Source: Berkiella sp963803015 (GTDB taxonomy: Bacteria > Pseudomonadota > Gammaproteobacteria > Berkiellales > Berkiellaceae). From it: 64,000 nucleotides of DNA. Below are positions 31,020 to 40,025 of this stretch, in pieces. The position numbers and the translations under genes are program-made. Where the stretch lies: assembly GCA_963803015.1 (NCBI GenBank), contig CAWDKV010000004.1, positions 124,001 through 188,000 on the forward strand, read 5' to 3'. The notes under the pieces were generated by a model that was not told the DNA's origin, ran no database searches, and saw only the letters and a list, made by a program, of their open reading frames with translations. Numbering within the stretch: the stretch's first letter is position 1; every line of letters starts with the position of its first letter.

Positions 31020-31049
31020 GGGACATCCATTTTATAAAGTGGATGTCCC
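31020..31049. repeat. REP palindrome (REPIN)
   Basis: GGGACATCCA (31020-31029) is perfectly inverted as TGGATGTCCC (31040-31049), with a TTTTATAAAG centre. The arms differ just inside the stem: ATTTT on the left, and CACTTT read on the other strand on the right. It lies 17 bases past the stop of the deaminase gene and may also act as its terminator. Confidence 0.8.
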
Positions 31050-31065
31050 TACAATACTATCAATA

Positions 31066-32493
31066 CTATGGAGTTACTCTGCTCTTTACTTCTTCCTGCA
31101 CCTCTTCTTTAGGGGTAGAACAAGCACGTTGAAATTGTTGATGTTTATCATAAAAATCCATGAGCAATCGACTCTCAGGCAGCTCTTCTAAACCAAATGT
31201 TTTGATCTGATCGGCAAGCCTATCACAGGGTGCCTCCTCATATTCTGCCACTTTTTGAGCGCACTTTGTCGCAGCTAGAGCCCCTGACTCTAAATCGTCT
31301 CTAAAAAGATGAAATGCTTCATAAAGTGCAATCTGACACATCAATTTATGTTTCAAAGTAGGTTCAGCAAAACTCATTTCAATTGAATTTTTACAGAGCT
31401 GAATCATCTCATCAAACGATAGATCCCATTGAATTTGCGCTTTACGATATTCCTCTCCAAGACTAGAACCAAAATAAGTGGGATCATCAGAGCTCAAAGA
31501 GCATTTGAGACCAAAATCAAACAAGGCTTTAAAGGGATGAACTGTCAGCGAAGGAAATACTTTTAATTCCACATTACTGGTAAGACAAATTTCTAGTCCA
31601 ATACCTCTCTCTTTAATCAGCTGCATTAATTTGCGATCATATATGCAATTTACGCCATGGCCAATTCTATCAAGCTGTAAAGATTCAATAGCACTTTGCA
31701 TCACTTCTGCTCTAGCATGCTCACCAACGTGGGCAGTAAGGCGCAATCCGTGCCGTTTGGCTAAAGCATAACACTCACGATAGTCTTCTGCAGGACAATG
31801 TAACTCATCACCTGCCATATTGATGCCAACCACATACGGATGCGGATGAGAAACAATCTCTTGCACCATTCTCATGCAAGCCTCAAATCTATTGTGTCTT
31901 AATAAGACCATTATAATTCTAGCTTCTATACCAAATTCTGCTCTAGCCCGGTCAATACCCCGTGCAATAGCCGCAACTATTGCTGGGTAGCTTAAGTTAT
32001 TGACTAATACACCTTCTTTTGTTTCCTTTGTCGCTTCAGCAGACGCAGCAGCCGTTACTGGCACATCTCTTTGTAATTTATCCCTGACAAATTCCTGATG
32101 GACTTCAGTAAAGGTTTTACGCATTTTTCTGAGATGATCAGGAGAGCAAGTCATCTCGATATAAATAGCGCCTTCTTCATGGCAACGCTTTAAATAGCGG
32201 TAGATGACTTCTGAGATATCATCTTCATCTTCAATAAAAGAAGCTGCAATATCGTAGACTCTTAAAAAATCTAGAAAATCTCCCTCTTTAAATTTAAGCA
32301 TATTTTTCGGACCATATATTTCGACTGGTGGTTTTCGATTATGCCTGGCTGCAAGGTAATTTAGCGTCTCTTGGTCAAGCGTTCCTCCTTCTGCATGCAC
32401 ATGAAGCTCACTGATAGGAAGTTTTTTAAGATTAAGAGGAAGAACATCTTTTCGTTGGTTGTGGAGAGCAAGAGCTGAAAAGGCAGCTAACAT
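31066..32493 (-). CDS. Adenosine/adenine deaminase-like amidohydrolase
   Basis: This 475-residue metal-dependent deaminase has the family's motifs in order: ELHVHAEGG near residue 31 (metal ligands; the family usually has HVHLDG/HLEG), TAHVGEHA near residue 252 (His-Glu), RIGHGVN near 275, and SSDDPTYFG near 330 (catalytic Asp). It would deaminate adenosine, adenine or a related purine and feed salvage. It is longer than typical bacterial enzymes (about 340 residues). The extra length comes from the N-terminal leader, an Ala/Thr/Glu-rich insertion (ASAEATKETKE) and a C-terminal extension rich in Glu. The exact substrate cannot be fixed from sequence. Confidence 0.78.
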   Translation of the reverse strand: MLAAFSALALHNQRKDVLPLNLKKLPISELHVHAEGGTLDQETLNYLAARHNRKPPVEIYGPKNMLKFKEGDFLDFLRVYDIAASFIEDEDDISEVIYRYLKRCHEEGAIYIEMTCSPDHLRKMRKTFTEVHQEFVRDKLQRDVPVTAAASAEATKETKEGVLVNNLSYPAIVAAIARGIDRARAEFGIEARIIMVLLRHNRFEACMRMVQEIVSHPHPYVVGINMAGDELHCPAEDYRECYALAKRHGLRLTAHVGEHARAEVMQSAIESLQLDRIGHGVNCIYDRKLMQLIKERGIGLEICLTSNVELKVFPSLTVHPFKALFDFGLKCSLSSDDPTYFGSSLGEEYRKAQIQWDLSFDEMIQLCKNSIEMSFAEPTLKHKLMCQIALYEAFHLFRDDLESGALAATKCAQKVAEYEEAPCDRLADQIKTFGLEELPESRLLMDFYDKHQQFQRACSTPKEEVQEEVKSRVTP

Positions 32494-32599
32494 AATTTAC
32501 ATCCTTATATCTGCATATGACGATCCATGCGTGGCGCCATTATTAAAAAATCCACTTTTATTTACAAGCTTTAACTCTACAGCTCTACGGGAGCTCTAC

Positions 32600-32615
32600 G
32601 GGGACATCCATTTTT
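32600..32615 (+). repeat. REP half-site, left type, upstream of the RAYT gene
   Basis: GGGGACATCCATTTTT is preceded by a short tandem CTCTACGG-like repeat (about 32577-32600). It lies 81 bases before the RAYT start. The opposite half-site lies past the gene's end at 33881-33894. Confidence 0.75.
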
Positions 32616-32695
32616 AATAATTTTCAAAATAAGGTTGACATGCACGCATTTATTGAATAGTGTACATATATTGAAGAAAAGGATAAGGGTATGCC

Positions 32696-33715
32696 ATGAC
32701 TACCCCGCGCTCCAAAAAAATCGATTTAGAAGCAACTCCATTCTACCATTGTGTCGCTCGTTGTGTACGGCGTGCTTTTTTATATGGCAAAGATCTAGAA
32801 TCAAAAAAAGATTACTCTCATCGCAAAACTTGGATTTTAAACAGAATTAAAAAACTATCAGGCGTTTTTGCTATCAATATTTGCGCATATGCGATTATGA
32901 GCAACCACTACCATTTAGTGTTGCACGTTGATGTGTCACAAGCTAAATCCTGGAGTGATGATGACGTTCAAGCTCGATGGAAACAGCTCTTTCCTAATGA
33001 TGCAAATCAACTGGAGACACTCCCTAAAGAGATAGCACTTAAAAAAATTGAGCTCTGGCGAGATCGACTGAGCAGCATTAGTTGGTTTATGCGTTGTTTA
33101 AACGAGTATATTGCTCGTTTATCCAATTCAGAAGACGAATGTACCGGTCGATTCTGGGAAGGACGCTTTAAATCTCAAGCGCTTCTTGATGAAGGGGCTG
33201 TTCTTAGCGCTATGGCATATGTCGATCTCAATCCTATTCGCGCCAATACCGCCAGAACGCCTGAAGAGTCTGTATTTACATCAATTTATGAACGCATTAA
33301 ATTTATTAATAAAAAACTTAAAAAGTCAGGAAACACAACCTCATTATCTTCTATTGAAATAGGAGCGCTATGCGACCAAGCAAAACAGCCAGAATGTTTA
33401 ATGCCTTTTTCAACAAATAAGGTAAATCATACTCCTTCTATTGATTTTAAATTAGTGGATTACTTACAGCTTGTTGATGAAACTGGCCGATTGCTCAGAA
33501 AAAAGAAAAGTGGAGCGATTTCTACCACACTTTCTCCTATTCTTTCACGATTAAATTTAAAGCATCAGACTTGGCTTGACATGATAAAGAATTTAGAAGA
33601 AAACTTTTTTTACAGTATTGGACAACCCGCTATGTTACTTCAATTTTCCAAACATCATACTTGCTCCCCGCGAGGGATCAATGCTGCAAAAAAATTCTAT
33701 TGCAACGTTGCTTAA
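32696..33715 (+). CDS. REP-associated tyrosine transposase (RAYT, IS200-like Y1 family)
   Basis: This 339-residue single-strand DNA transposase of the HUH/Y1 type has YHCVARCVRRAFLYG near the N-terminus and the metal-binding HUH motif in SNHYHLVLHV (near residue 70). A catalytic Tyr candidate lies in FMRCLNEYIARLSN (near residue 138), and the RFWEGRFKSQALL and AYVDLNPIRA segments are characteristic of RAYTs. It is longer than simple IS200 TnpA, with an added C-terminal region. RAYTs are thought to copy and move REP palindromes, and REP half-sites of opposite type bracket this gene. It is usually a domesticated single-copy gene rather than an active insertion sequence. Confidence 0.88.
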   Translation: MTTPRSKKIDLEATPFYHCVARCVRRAFLYGKDLESKKDYSHRKTWILNRIKKLSGVFAINICAYAIMSNHYHLVLHVDVSQAKSWSDDDVQARWKQLFPNDANQLETLPKEIALKKIELWRDRLSSISWFMRCLNEYIARLSNSEDECTGRFWEGRFKSQALLDEGAVLSAMAYVDLNPIRANTARTPEESVFTSIYERIKFINKKLKKSGNTTSLSSIEIGALCDQAKQPECLMPFSTNKVNHTPSIDFKLVDYLQLVDETGRLLRKKKSGAISTTLSPILSRLNLKHQTWLDMIKNLEENFFYSIGQPAMLLQFSKHHTCSPRGINAAKKFYCNVA

Positions 33716-33880
33716 ATTCAAGTTGTTTAAATTCCAATAGCGATATAGTAGCTTAGATCTTGCTTAAGGCTATGTTTTTGATTAGAAATTGAACAACCCC
33801 GCACGGATTTGCCCTCTCTCAAACAGAAATTTTTTAAAATCTGAACAGACTGTCAGCAAAGAAAGTAGATATCCCCATTT

Positions 33881-33894
33881 AAGTGGATGTCCCC
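33881..33894 (-). repeat. REP half-site, right type, downstream of the RAYT gene
   Basis: AAGTGGATGTCCCC reads GGGGACATCCACTT on the minus strand, matching the right arm of the palindrome at 31020-31049. A degenerate opposite arm (ATATCCCCATTT, 33869-33880) precedes it, so this may be a decayed REPIN. Confidence 0.7.
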
Positions 33895-33920
33895 GTTTCT
33901 GCTGAAACTTCTCGCTTAAC

Positions 33921-36710
33921 ATGGCTGTCCTATATTTATACTGTTCTTCGGGGTATGACATGTTAAGCATGACCACAATGAACCCTTTAATAAGCGAGTG
34001 CGCTTTAACGCTAGACTCAAGCTTTGAGGATATTGCCCAGGCAGCCATAGCATTTTACTACCTGCCCCCTTACCAGAATGCAAATGATACGAAACCCCAC
34101 AAAGTAAACCGAGTATATCATGGTGGCGTTCATGTCAGCCGTTGTGCTTTAGCTGTTGACTTGCTAGTCGAGTTATATCAAAAATATGCGCCTGAAATGG
34201 TTATCAAACCGGACGGAAAGCCTTTAAGTGATCCCTTAACAGCTGATGATCTAAAATTTATCAAATTATTAAAATTAGCCTTAATCTATCATGACTCAGC
34301 CAATATTAGTGAAGTAAAAGGTGATCCTAACGACCATGCTATTAATTTCTATAATGATATGCTCCTCCTTGGATACAAAGAAGAGGAGATTATGCCTTTT
34401 GCAACCGCCATGATAGAAAAAGATAGTCCTCTCGCAGACAAAAGCTTTTGGGGCAAAATCATTCAATCCTCAGATTGCCTGGATATCATTCGCGTTGCCA
34501 AGGGAAGTTTTGATCGTAAAAGATTAGATATTTATCAAGATCTCCATGCAAAACCCGGTTTTGAACAAGAACTTGAACAAATTATAATCAATCATTTCGA
34601 GACTATTGAATTGATTGAAGGAGAAGGCAAGGGCACGCACCCCTTACATAAGGAGTGTGAATTTAGCAGTAATTGCTACAAAAGTACTGCCTCTGCCATG
34701 CTTGATATGTTTCTCTCTCATGTCATCATTGAAGCTACCAAACAAGGTAAAGGAATTGATCTCTCCAAACTCGATTTAAGTAAAATTAAGGCCAGGGATC
34801 TCTTTAATAGGAAAAATAGTCCTCTCGTACAAAAAATAATAGACACCTGTGGGACGAGCAATGCAGAATCAACTACAAAGACAGATCCCGTTATTGAAAA
34901 TTATAAACAAGAAGGCATATTAGTGAGAGCATTACAGTCTTCCCAAATAGATAATGAATTAAAAACACTTGATCAAAACGCAAAATCTTTGAAAACAGCT
35001 GGTATTGCTACCCCAGAACAAATGCGTAACTATCTCTTCATGCAACAACAAAATGCCAAGGTCTTTACACCACCCGATTTTAAATGGCGCCCCTGCTCAT
35101 ATATTAAAGCAGGCATACCCATTCAATTATTTACTAGCGGTATTGGGGTGTTAATCGACCCCCATCTTGAATCTGGAACAATAGTCTCCCATTTTTATAA
35201 AAAAAATGTCATTAGCGCAACAGCTGCTACAGGAAGTTTTGAATACTCCCCCCAAACAAGCGGACGCAAAGATAGGACTAATCTTGGTATATTACGTGAA
35301 AAGATTTTAGAAGAAGAACGTAGACGGATAGGAGCAGAAGTTGACACTAATGCTCATTATTACGGTCACGATAATCTTCCTCATTCCGAAATTTTAGGGA
35401 CCTATCAGCCTAACAGTGTCTTAGGCATTTTAATCAGCTTAGATCCTCAATCTGTCAAAGATGCGCTGATTTTACAAGCAAAATTAGGGACACCTTTAAA
35501 ACCTTTCTATCATTATTCGCCCCGAGGTGAGCTCACCAGCATTTCAAAAGAAGAATTAATAAAGAGGCTCGAACTCTCTGAATTAGAAATTCTTGTTGAA
35601 ACCCTAAATGATAAGCTTAAACTAGCAAATGGTATAACCCTGAGAGAGAAAAGTCCTAATAGCGATGGCAAAGTAGCCGTGACTAATGATGGTGATTTTG
35701 AGTTAGATTATAAAACTTACGAAATTGTTATTTCAGAAGCGGTTCCACCCCATATCCGTGCACTGATAAACTTACATTTTTCAAAGATTAAAATGACACC
35801 TCCACCAAAAATACTCAATGCCAGTGAGCCATTTAGCTTTGAAAATGAAGACAGCCAAGGTAACTCGGTTAATAGATTTAGCTTTCTCCATGAAGACGAA
35901 AAAACGAAAAAAGATCATTATAGAGGATTAATTCAAATTTTAATGGGGCTCAATGAAAAGTTAGAGGAGAGTGTGAGCTTTGAAGATGTCGAAAAAGAAA
36001 TTATTCTTATCGCACAATTGAATGAAAATGCGGCAAGTTTAAAAATAAACCAAACACCAAGCGATTTGCATATTTCAGCTGATAACCCTTTAAAATATAC
36101 ATTCAAACATCCCGTCGACAGCAGTGTTACCTGTCATGCTTTCGTCAAACGCGGCATCCCTGTGATTGAATTACGCTACGCTAATGGTAAAGTTTCAACG
36201 CATAAAACGGACCAATTGCCCAAATTGGCGAACCTTTTCTTTCAACAAGCGACTGAACGATTACAAAGTGCTTTACAGGATCCAGAAGTAGTCGCGGCAT
36301 TAAATAAGCTCGGCGCTTGTAATATAAGGATACGCAATACTAGCGTGGACTTTAAGAAGGAAAAATCCAGTTTAGCCCTTAGTTTTGACACAACGGATCC
36401 GAGTTTAAATAAAGCGGAAGTGATGGCTAAACTCCTACAAGCGATGGGTGTCACCATGCCAGAAAAAGTAAAACTACTCTCTTATGATTTTCAGACAAAA
36501 CCAAACAATCAAAATGAATACGGTATTCCTCAAATGCAACAAATTGATCACTTTGTTAAACATCTACGCGAATATGCAGCTCCCAAGCATCATTCTACTG
36601 CGATAGTTGCTGAGTATTCTCTGTCTCGGTTACCACACTCCCCTTCCTCAAAGGCACCTCAAGAAGAAGAGCCACAACCTACTCCAATACGCAAACCTAG
36701 TGTGTCATAA
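33921..36710 (+). CDS. Large HD-like phosphohydrolase-domain protein, effector candidate (929 aa)
   Basis: The N-terminal 230 residues show an HD-type metal-site pattern: RVYHGGVHVSRCALAV (about 70-85), LALIYHDSANISE (about 128-140), and Asp in QSSDCLDIIR (about 190-200). A similar arrangement occurs in Legionella effector phosphodiesterase domains, including the SidE group, but I cannot assign it to that family with certainty. The remaining roughly 700 residues are unrecognised, and the tail is Pro/Glu-rich (APQEEEPQPTP). The real start is uncertain: ATGs at 33960, 33969 and 33978 are closer to the first structured residues, and the one at 33960 has GGGG about 7 bases before it. No signal peptide or membrane segment is present. 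Confidence 0.65.
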   Translation: MAVLYLYCSSGYDMLSMTTMNPLISECALTLDSSFEDIAQAAIAFYYLPPYQNANDTKPHKVNRVYHGGVHVSRCALAVDLLVELYQKYAPEMVIKPDGKPLSDPLTADDLKFIKLLKLALIYHDSANISEVKGDPNDHAINFYNDMLLLGYKEEEIMPFATAMIEKDSPLADKSFWGKIIQSSDCLDIIRVAKGSFDRKRLDIYQDLHAKPGFEQELEQIIINHFETIELIEGEGKGTHPLHKECEFSSNCYKSTASAMLDMFLSHVIIEATKQGKGIDLSKLDLSKIKARDLFNRKNSPLVQKIIDTCGTSNAESTTKTDPVIENYKQEGILVRALQSSQIDNELKTLDQNAKSLKTAGIATPEQMRNYLFMQQQNAKVFTPPDFKWRPCSYIKAGIPIQLFTSGIGVLIDPHLESGTIVSHFYKKNVISATAATGSFEYSPQTSGRKDRTNLGILREKILEEERRRIGAEVDTNAHYYGHDNLPHSEILGTYQPNSVLGILISLDPQSVKDALILQAKLGTPLKPFYHYSPRGELTSISKEELIKRLELSELEILVETLNDKLKLANGITLREKSPNSDGKVAVTNDGDFELDYKTYEIVISEAVPPHIRALINLHFSKIKMTPPPKILNASEPFSFENEDSQGNSVNRFSFLHEDEKTKKDHYRGLIQILMGLNEKLEESVSFEDVEKEIILIAQLNENAASLKINQTPSDLHISADNPLKYTFKHPVDSSVTCHAFVKRGIPVIELRYANGKVSTHKTDQLPKLANLFFQQATERLQSALQDPEVVAALNKLGACNIRIRNTSVDFKKEKSSLALSFDTTDPSLNKAEVMAKLLQAMGVTMPEKVKLLSYDFQTKPNNQNEYGIPQMQQIDHFVKHLREYAAPKHHSTAIVAEYSLSRLPHSPSSKAPQEEEPQPTPIRKPSVS

Positions 36711-36721
36711 GAAAATGGGGA

Positions 36722-36739
36722 GGAGGCCCTAGAGCCTCC
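36722..36739. terminator. Hairpin between the HD-like gene and sucD
   Basis: GGAGGC and GCCTCC surround CCTAGA in the 48-base gap between two convergent genes. The stem is GC-rich. There is no good T-run on either side, so it may act with other factors. Confidence 0.45.
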
Positions 36740-36758
36740 GAAGGAGCAAGGATTGAGC

Positions 36759-37631
36759 TTAACGTCCTAAAACGGCTTTGACACCAAGACCAATATCAGC
36801 AGGTGAGCGTACGGTTTTAACGCCAGCCTTTTCAAGCGCCGCGTATTTTTCATCGGCTGTCCCTTTACCGCCAGCAATAATGGCGCCAGCATGGCCCATA
36901 CGCTTGCCTTTTGGAGCCGTCACACCTGCAATATACGAAACGACAGGCTTAGTAACATGTTGTCTAATAAATTCAGCAGCTTCTTCTTCTGCACTACCAC
37001 CAATTTCTCCAACCATCACAATCACTTCAGTCTGCGGATCAGCTTGGAAAAGTCCTAGGGCATCGATAAACGTTGTGCCAGGAATTGGATCGCCACCAAT
37101 ACCAATACAAGTACTTTGACCAAACCCTAAATCAGTGGTTTGTTTAACGGCTTCATAGGTCAAGGTGCCAGAACGTGACACGATGCCCACTTTTCCTGGT
37201 AAGTGAATATTGCCAGGCATAATGCCGATTTTGCATTGTCCGGGGGTAATAATACCGGGGCAGTTTGGTCCAATAACCCGCACTTTAGAGCCTCTGAGAA
37301 AATCCTTCACTTCTAGCATATCTAAAGTGGGGATCCCTTCTGTGATGCAAACTATCAGTTCAATTCCGGCGGTAGCCGCTTCGATAATAGAATCCTTACA
37401 AAAAGGAGCAGGCACATAAATAACACTCGCCGTGGCGCCCGTTTGTTCCACTGCATCTTTCACCGTATCAAAAACTGGCAAACCAATATGGGTTTGTCCG
37501 CCTTTGCCTGGCGTCACACCACCCACCATTTTCGTGCCATAGGCTAGCGCTTGTTCTGAGTGAAAAGTCCCCTGACGGCCAGTAAAGCCCTGACAAATTA
37601 CTTTGGTATTTTTATCAACTAATACACTCAT
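36759..37631 (-). CDS. sucD: Succinyl-CoA synthetase alpha subunit
   Basis: With SucC, this subunit converts succinyl-CoA to succinate with ATP or GTP formation in the TCA cycle. The 290-residue protein has the CoA-binding QGFTGRQGTFHSEQALAYGTKMVGGVTPGKGG at its start and the phosphohistidine loop near residue 245 (GKRMGHAGAIIAGGKGTA), both intact. Its ATG shares one base with the sucC stop (TAATG). It is the last gene of sucA-sucB-sucC-sucD. Confidence 0.96.
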   Translation of the reverse strand: MSVLVDKNTKVICQGFTGRQGTFHSEQALAYGTKMVGGVTPGKGGQTHIGLPVFDTVKDAVEQTGATASVIYVPAPFCKDSIIEAATAGIELIVCITEGIPTLDMLEVKDFLRGSKVRVIGPNCPGIITPGQCKIGIMPGNIHLPGKVGIVSRSGTLTYEAVKQTTDLGFGQSTCIGIGGDPIPGTTFIDALGLFQADPQTEVIVMVGEIGGSAEEEAAEFIRQHVTKPVVSYIAGVTAPKGKRMGHAGAIIAGGKGTADEKYAALEKAGVKTVRSPADIGLGVKAVLGR

Positions 37632-38803
37632 TACTTAGCCCCTACTTCATTTACAATACGCTTTGCAGCGCCAGTCAAATCATTGATAGCAATAATATTT
37701 AAGCCACTTTTGGCAAATAATTCACTTGCTTCGGTCGCACGATTCCCTTCCAAACGAACAACAACTGGTACTGTTATTCCGACTTGAGAGACAGCACCGA
37801 TAATGCCTTCTGCAATTAAATCACACCGGACAATACCACCAAAAATATTAACTAAAACACCTTTGACTTTGTTGTCAGAGAGAATAATTTTAAACGCTTC
37901 TGTCACGCGCTCTTTGGTCGCACCGCCGCCTACATCTAAAAAGTTGGCAGGAGCTCCGCCGTGCAGCTTAATTAAATCCATTGTGGCCATCGCTAAACCT
38001 GCGCCATTGACCATACAACCAATGTTACCGTCTAATGCAATGTAATTAAGCTCCCACTCTCTGGCTCTTAATTCTCTTTCATCTTCTTGCGTGGTATCTC
38101 GCAGCGTATTTAGTTCAGGATGACGATAAAGTGCGTTGTCATCGATGTTAATTTTACCATCAAGACACAGCAACTTATCATCCCCTGTAATCACTAAAGG
38201 ATTAATTTCAATCAGGCTGAAATCCTTTTCTACATACAACTTCGCCATGCCAATCAAAATACTAGTTAATTGTTTGATTTGTTCTGGATTCAAACCTAAA
38301 GCAAAACCAATTTCTCGACATTGATACGGCATCACACCTAATAAAGGATCAACGGCTATTTTAAGAATTTTTTCAGGTGTTTTTTCCGCTACTTGCTCGA
38401 TATCCATGCCGCCTTCCGTTGAAGCCATAATGACTACGCGTGAAGTAGAGCGATCTAATACTGCCCCTAGATATAATTCCTTTTTAATCGTGCTAACTTC
38501 TTCCACCAAAATTTCATTAACTGGTTGACCATGTTCATCTGTTTGATAAGTCACCAATCGCGTATGCAGCATATTTCTGGCGGCTTCATAAAGCTCATCA
38601 CGATTAGAAACTATTTTGACGCCACCTGCTTTGCCTCTACCCCCAGCATGGACTTGGGCTTTGACCACTAATTTTGGTGTAGAGAGCAAATTCATTGCTC
38701 CTGCTGCTTCTTCTGCTGAATGGGCGACGACGCCTTTTGGCACCGGTAAACCATATTCTGCAAAAAGATTTTTCGCTTGATATTCATGTAAATTCATCTT
38801 CAA
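37631..38803 (-). CDS. sucC: Succinyl-CoA synthetase beta subunit
   Basis: This 390-residue ATP-grasp subunit of succinyl-CoA synthetase has the canonical start MNLHEYQAKNLFAEYGLPVPKG. The orf's first two codons (MK) precede it, so the ATG at 38797 is the likely true start. VKAQVHAGGRGKAGGVK is the nucleotide site, and LVNIFGGIVRCDLIAEGI is a conserved C-terminal segment. It follows sucB by 14 bases. Confidence 0.96.
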   Translation of the reverse strand: MKMNLHEYQAKNLFAEYGLPVPKGVVAHSAEEAAGAMNLLSTPKLVVKAQVHAGGRGKAGGVKIVSNRDELYEAARNMLHTRLVTYQTDEHGQPVNEILVEEVSTIKKELYLGAVLDRSTSRVVIMASTEGGMDIEQVAEKTPEKILKIAVDPLLGVMPYQCREIGFALGLNPEQIKQLTSILIGMAKLYVEKDFSLIEINPLVITGDDKLLCLDGKINIDDNALYRHPELNTLRDTTQEDERELRAREWELNYIALDGNIGCMVNGAGLAMATMDLIKLHGGAPANFLDVGGGATKERVTEAFKIILSDNKVKGVLVNIFGGIVRCDLIAEGIIGAVSQVGITVPVVVRLEGNRATEASELFAKSGLNIIAINDLTGAAKRIVNEVGAK

Positions 38804-38817
38804 CCTCTACTTAACTT

Positions 38818-40014
38818 TTATAGATCCAACAATAAACGTGAAGGATCTTCAATTAATTCTTTAATAGTCACTAAAAAACGTACGGATTCTGATCCATCGA
38901 TCATACGATGATCATAAGAGAAAGCGACATACATCATAGGCTTAATCACAATTTGCCCATTTTCAACGATTGGTCTTTGCTCAATCTTATGCATTCCCAA
39001 AATACCCGCTTGTGGCGGATTTAAAATTGGGGTAGAAAGCAGTGAGCCAAAGACGCCCCCATTAGAGATAGTAAATGTGCCACCCGTCATCTCTTCTATC
39101 GAAAGTGTGCCATCTCTAGCCTTAGTTCCTAATTCATTAATCGCTTTTTCGATTTGCGCCATACTCATTCTATCGGCATCACGCACGATAGGAACAACTA
39201 AACCGCGAGGGGATGACACGGCCACCCCAATATCAAAATAACCATGATAAACAACATCATCACCATCAATCGAAGCATTGATAGCAGGAAAACGTTTGAG
39301 CGCTTCTGTGGTTGCTTTGGTGAAAAAAGACATAAAACCTAATTTCACCCCATGGGCTTTTTCGAATTGATCCTTATAACGATTACGCAAATCCATTACT
39401 GGCTGCATATTAATTTCATTAAAAGTAGTCAAAATAGCCGCATTATGTTGTGCGCTTAGTAAACGCTCTGCAATACGTTTACGCAATCTCGTCATGGGCA
39501 CACGTTTTTCGATTCTGTCACCGACAGGTAAAGAAGAAGGAGCAGATGCTGTACTGACATTTTGCGTGCTGGGTTTTTGTATTTGAGCGACATCCTGAGT
39601 TGTGATCCGTCCCCCTTTCCCTGTACCGCTCACCGCTGTCACATCGACTTCTTGTTCAGCGATTTTGCGCCTCGCTGCAGGGCCGGCCAAAGGCGCAGCA
39701 GCTTCTGCTTTTGCTGCAGGTGCAACTTCAGGTGCTTTTGCAGCTTCGGATTTGGCTTTGTCAGTAGCACCTGCTTTCATGGGTGTAAAAAGGGCAATCA
39801 CTTCTTGTGCTAAAACAGTTGCACCGGTGTCCTTAATGATTTTTTCTATCATTCCCGCTTCTGGGGCAACCACTTCGAGGATCACTTTATCCGTTTCTAT
39901 ATCCACAAGGTGTTCATCTGCTTTCACTTGTTCGCCTGGTTTTTTATGCCAAGTCGCAACAGTCGCATCAGCTATAGATTCTGGTAAAACGGGTACTTTA
40001 ATTTCAATTGACAT
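38818..40014 (-). CDS. sucB: 2-oxoglutarate dehydrogenase E2 (dihydrolipoamide succinyltransferase)
   Basis: This E2 core transfers the succinyl group to CoA. The domains are a lipoyl domain (residues 1-77) with the lipoylated Lys in ETDKVILEV near residue 43, an Ala/Pro-rich linker, and an E3-binding domain (AARRKIAEQEVDVTAVSGTGKGGRI, about 110-140). The catalytic domain (about 165-398) carries the active-site FSYDHRMIDG. A single lipoyl domain and 398 residues are normal for SucB. The E3 gene (lpd) is not in this window. It follows sucA by 11 bases. Confidence 0.95.
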   Translation of the reverse strand: MSIEIKVPVLPESIADATVATWHKKPGEQVKADEHLVDIETDKVILEVVAPEAGMIEKIIKDTGATVLAQEVIALFTPMKAGATDKAKSEAAKAPEVAPAAKAEAAAPLAGPAARRKIAEQEVDVTAVSGTGKGGRITTQDVAQIQKPSTQNVSTASAPSSLPVGDRIEKRVPMTRLRKRIAERLLSAQHNAAILTTFNEINMQPVMDLRNRYKDQFEKAHGVKLGFMSFFTKATTEALKRFPAINASIDGDDVVYHGYFDIGVAVSSPRGLVVPIVRDADRMSMAQIEKAINELGTKARDGTLSIEEMTGGTFTISNGGVFGSLLSTPILNPPQAGILGMHKIEQRPIVENGQIVIKPMMYVAFSYDHRMIDGSESVRFLVTIKELIEDPSRLLLDL

Positions 40015-40025
40015 AATTTCTAACC

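Noticed and set aside
33782..34048. Open frame of 88 codons on the minus strand
   Set aside because: It is antisense to the start of the HD-like gene and spans the REP half-site; there is no RBS.
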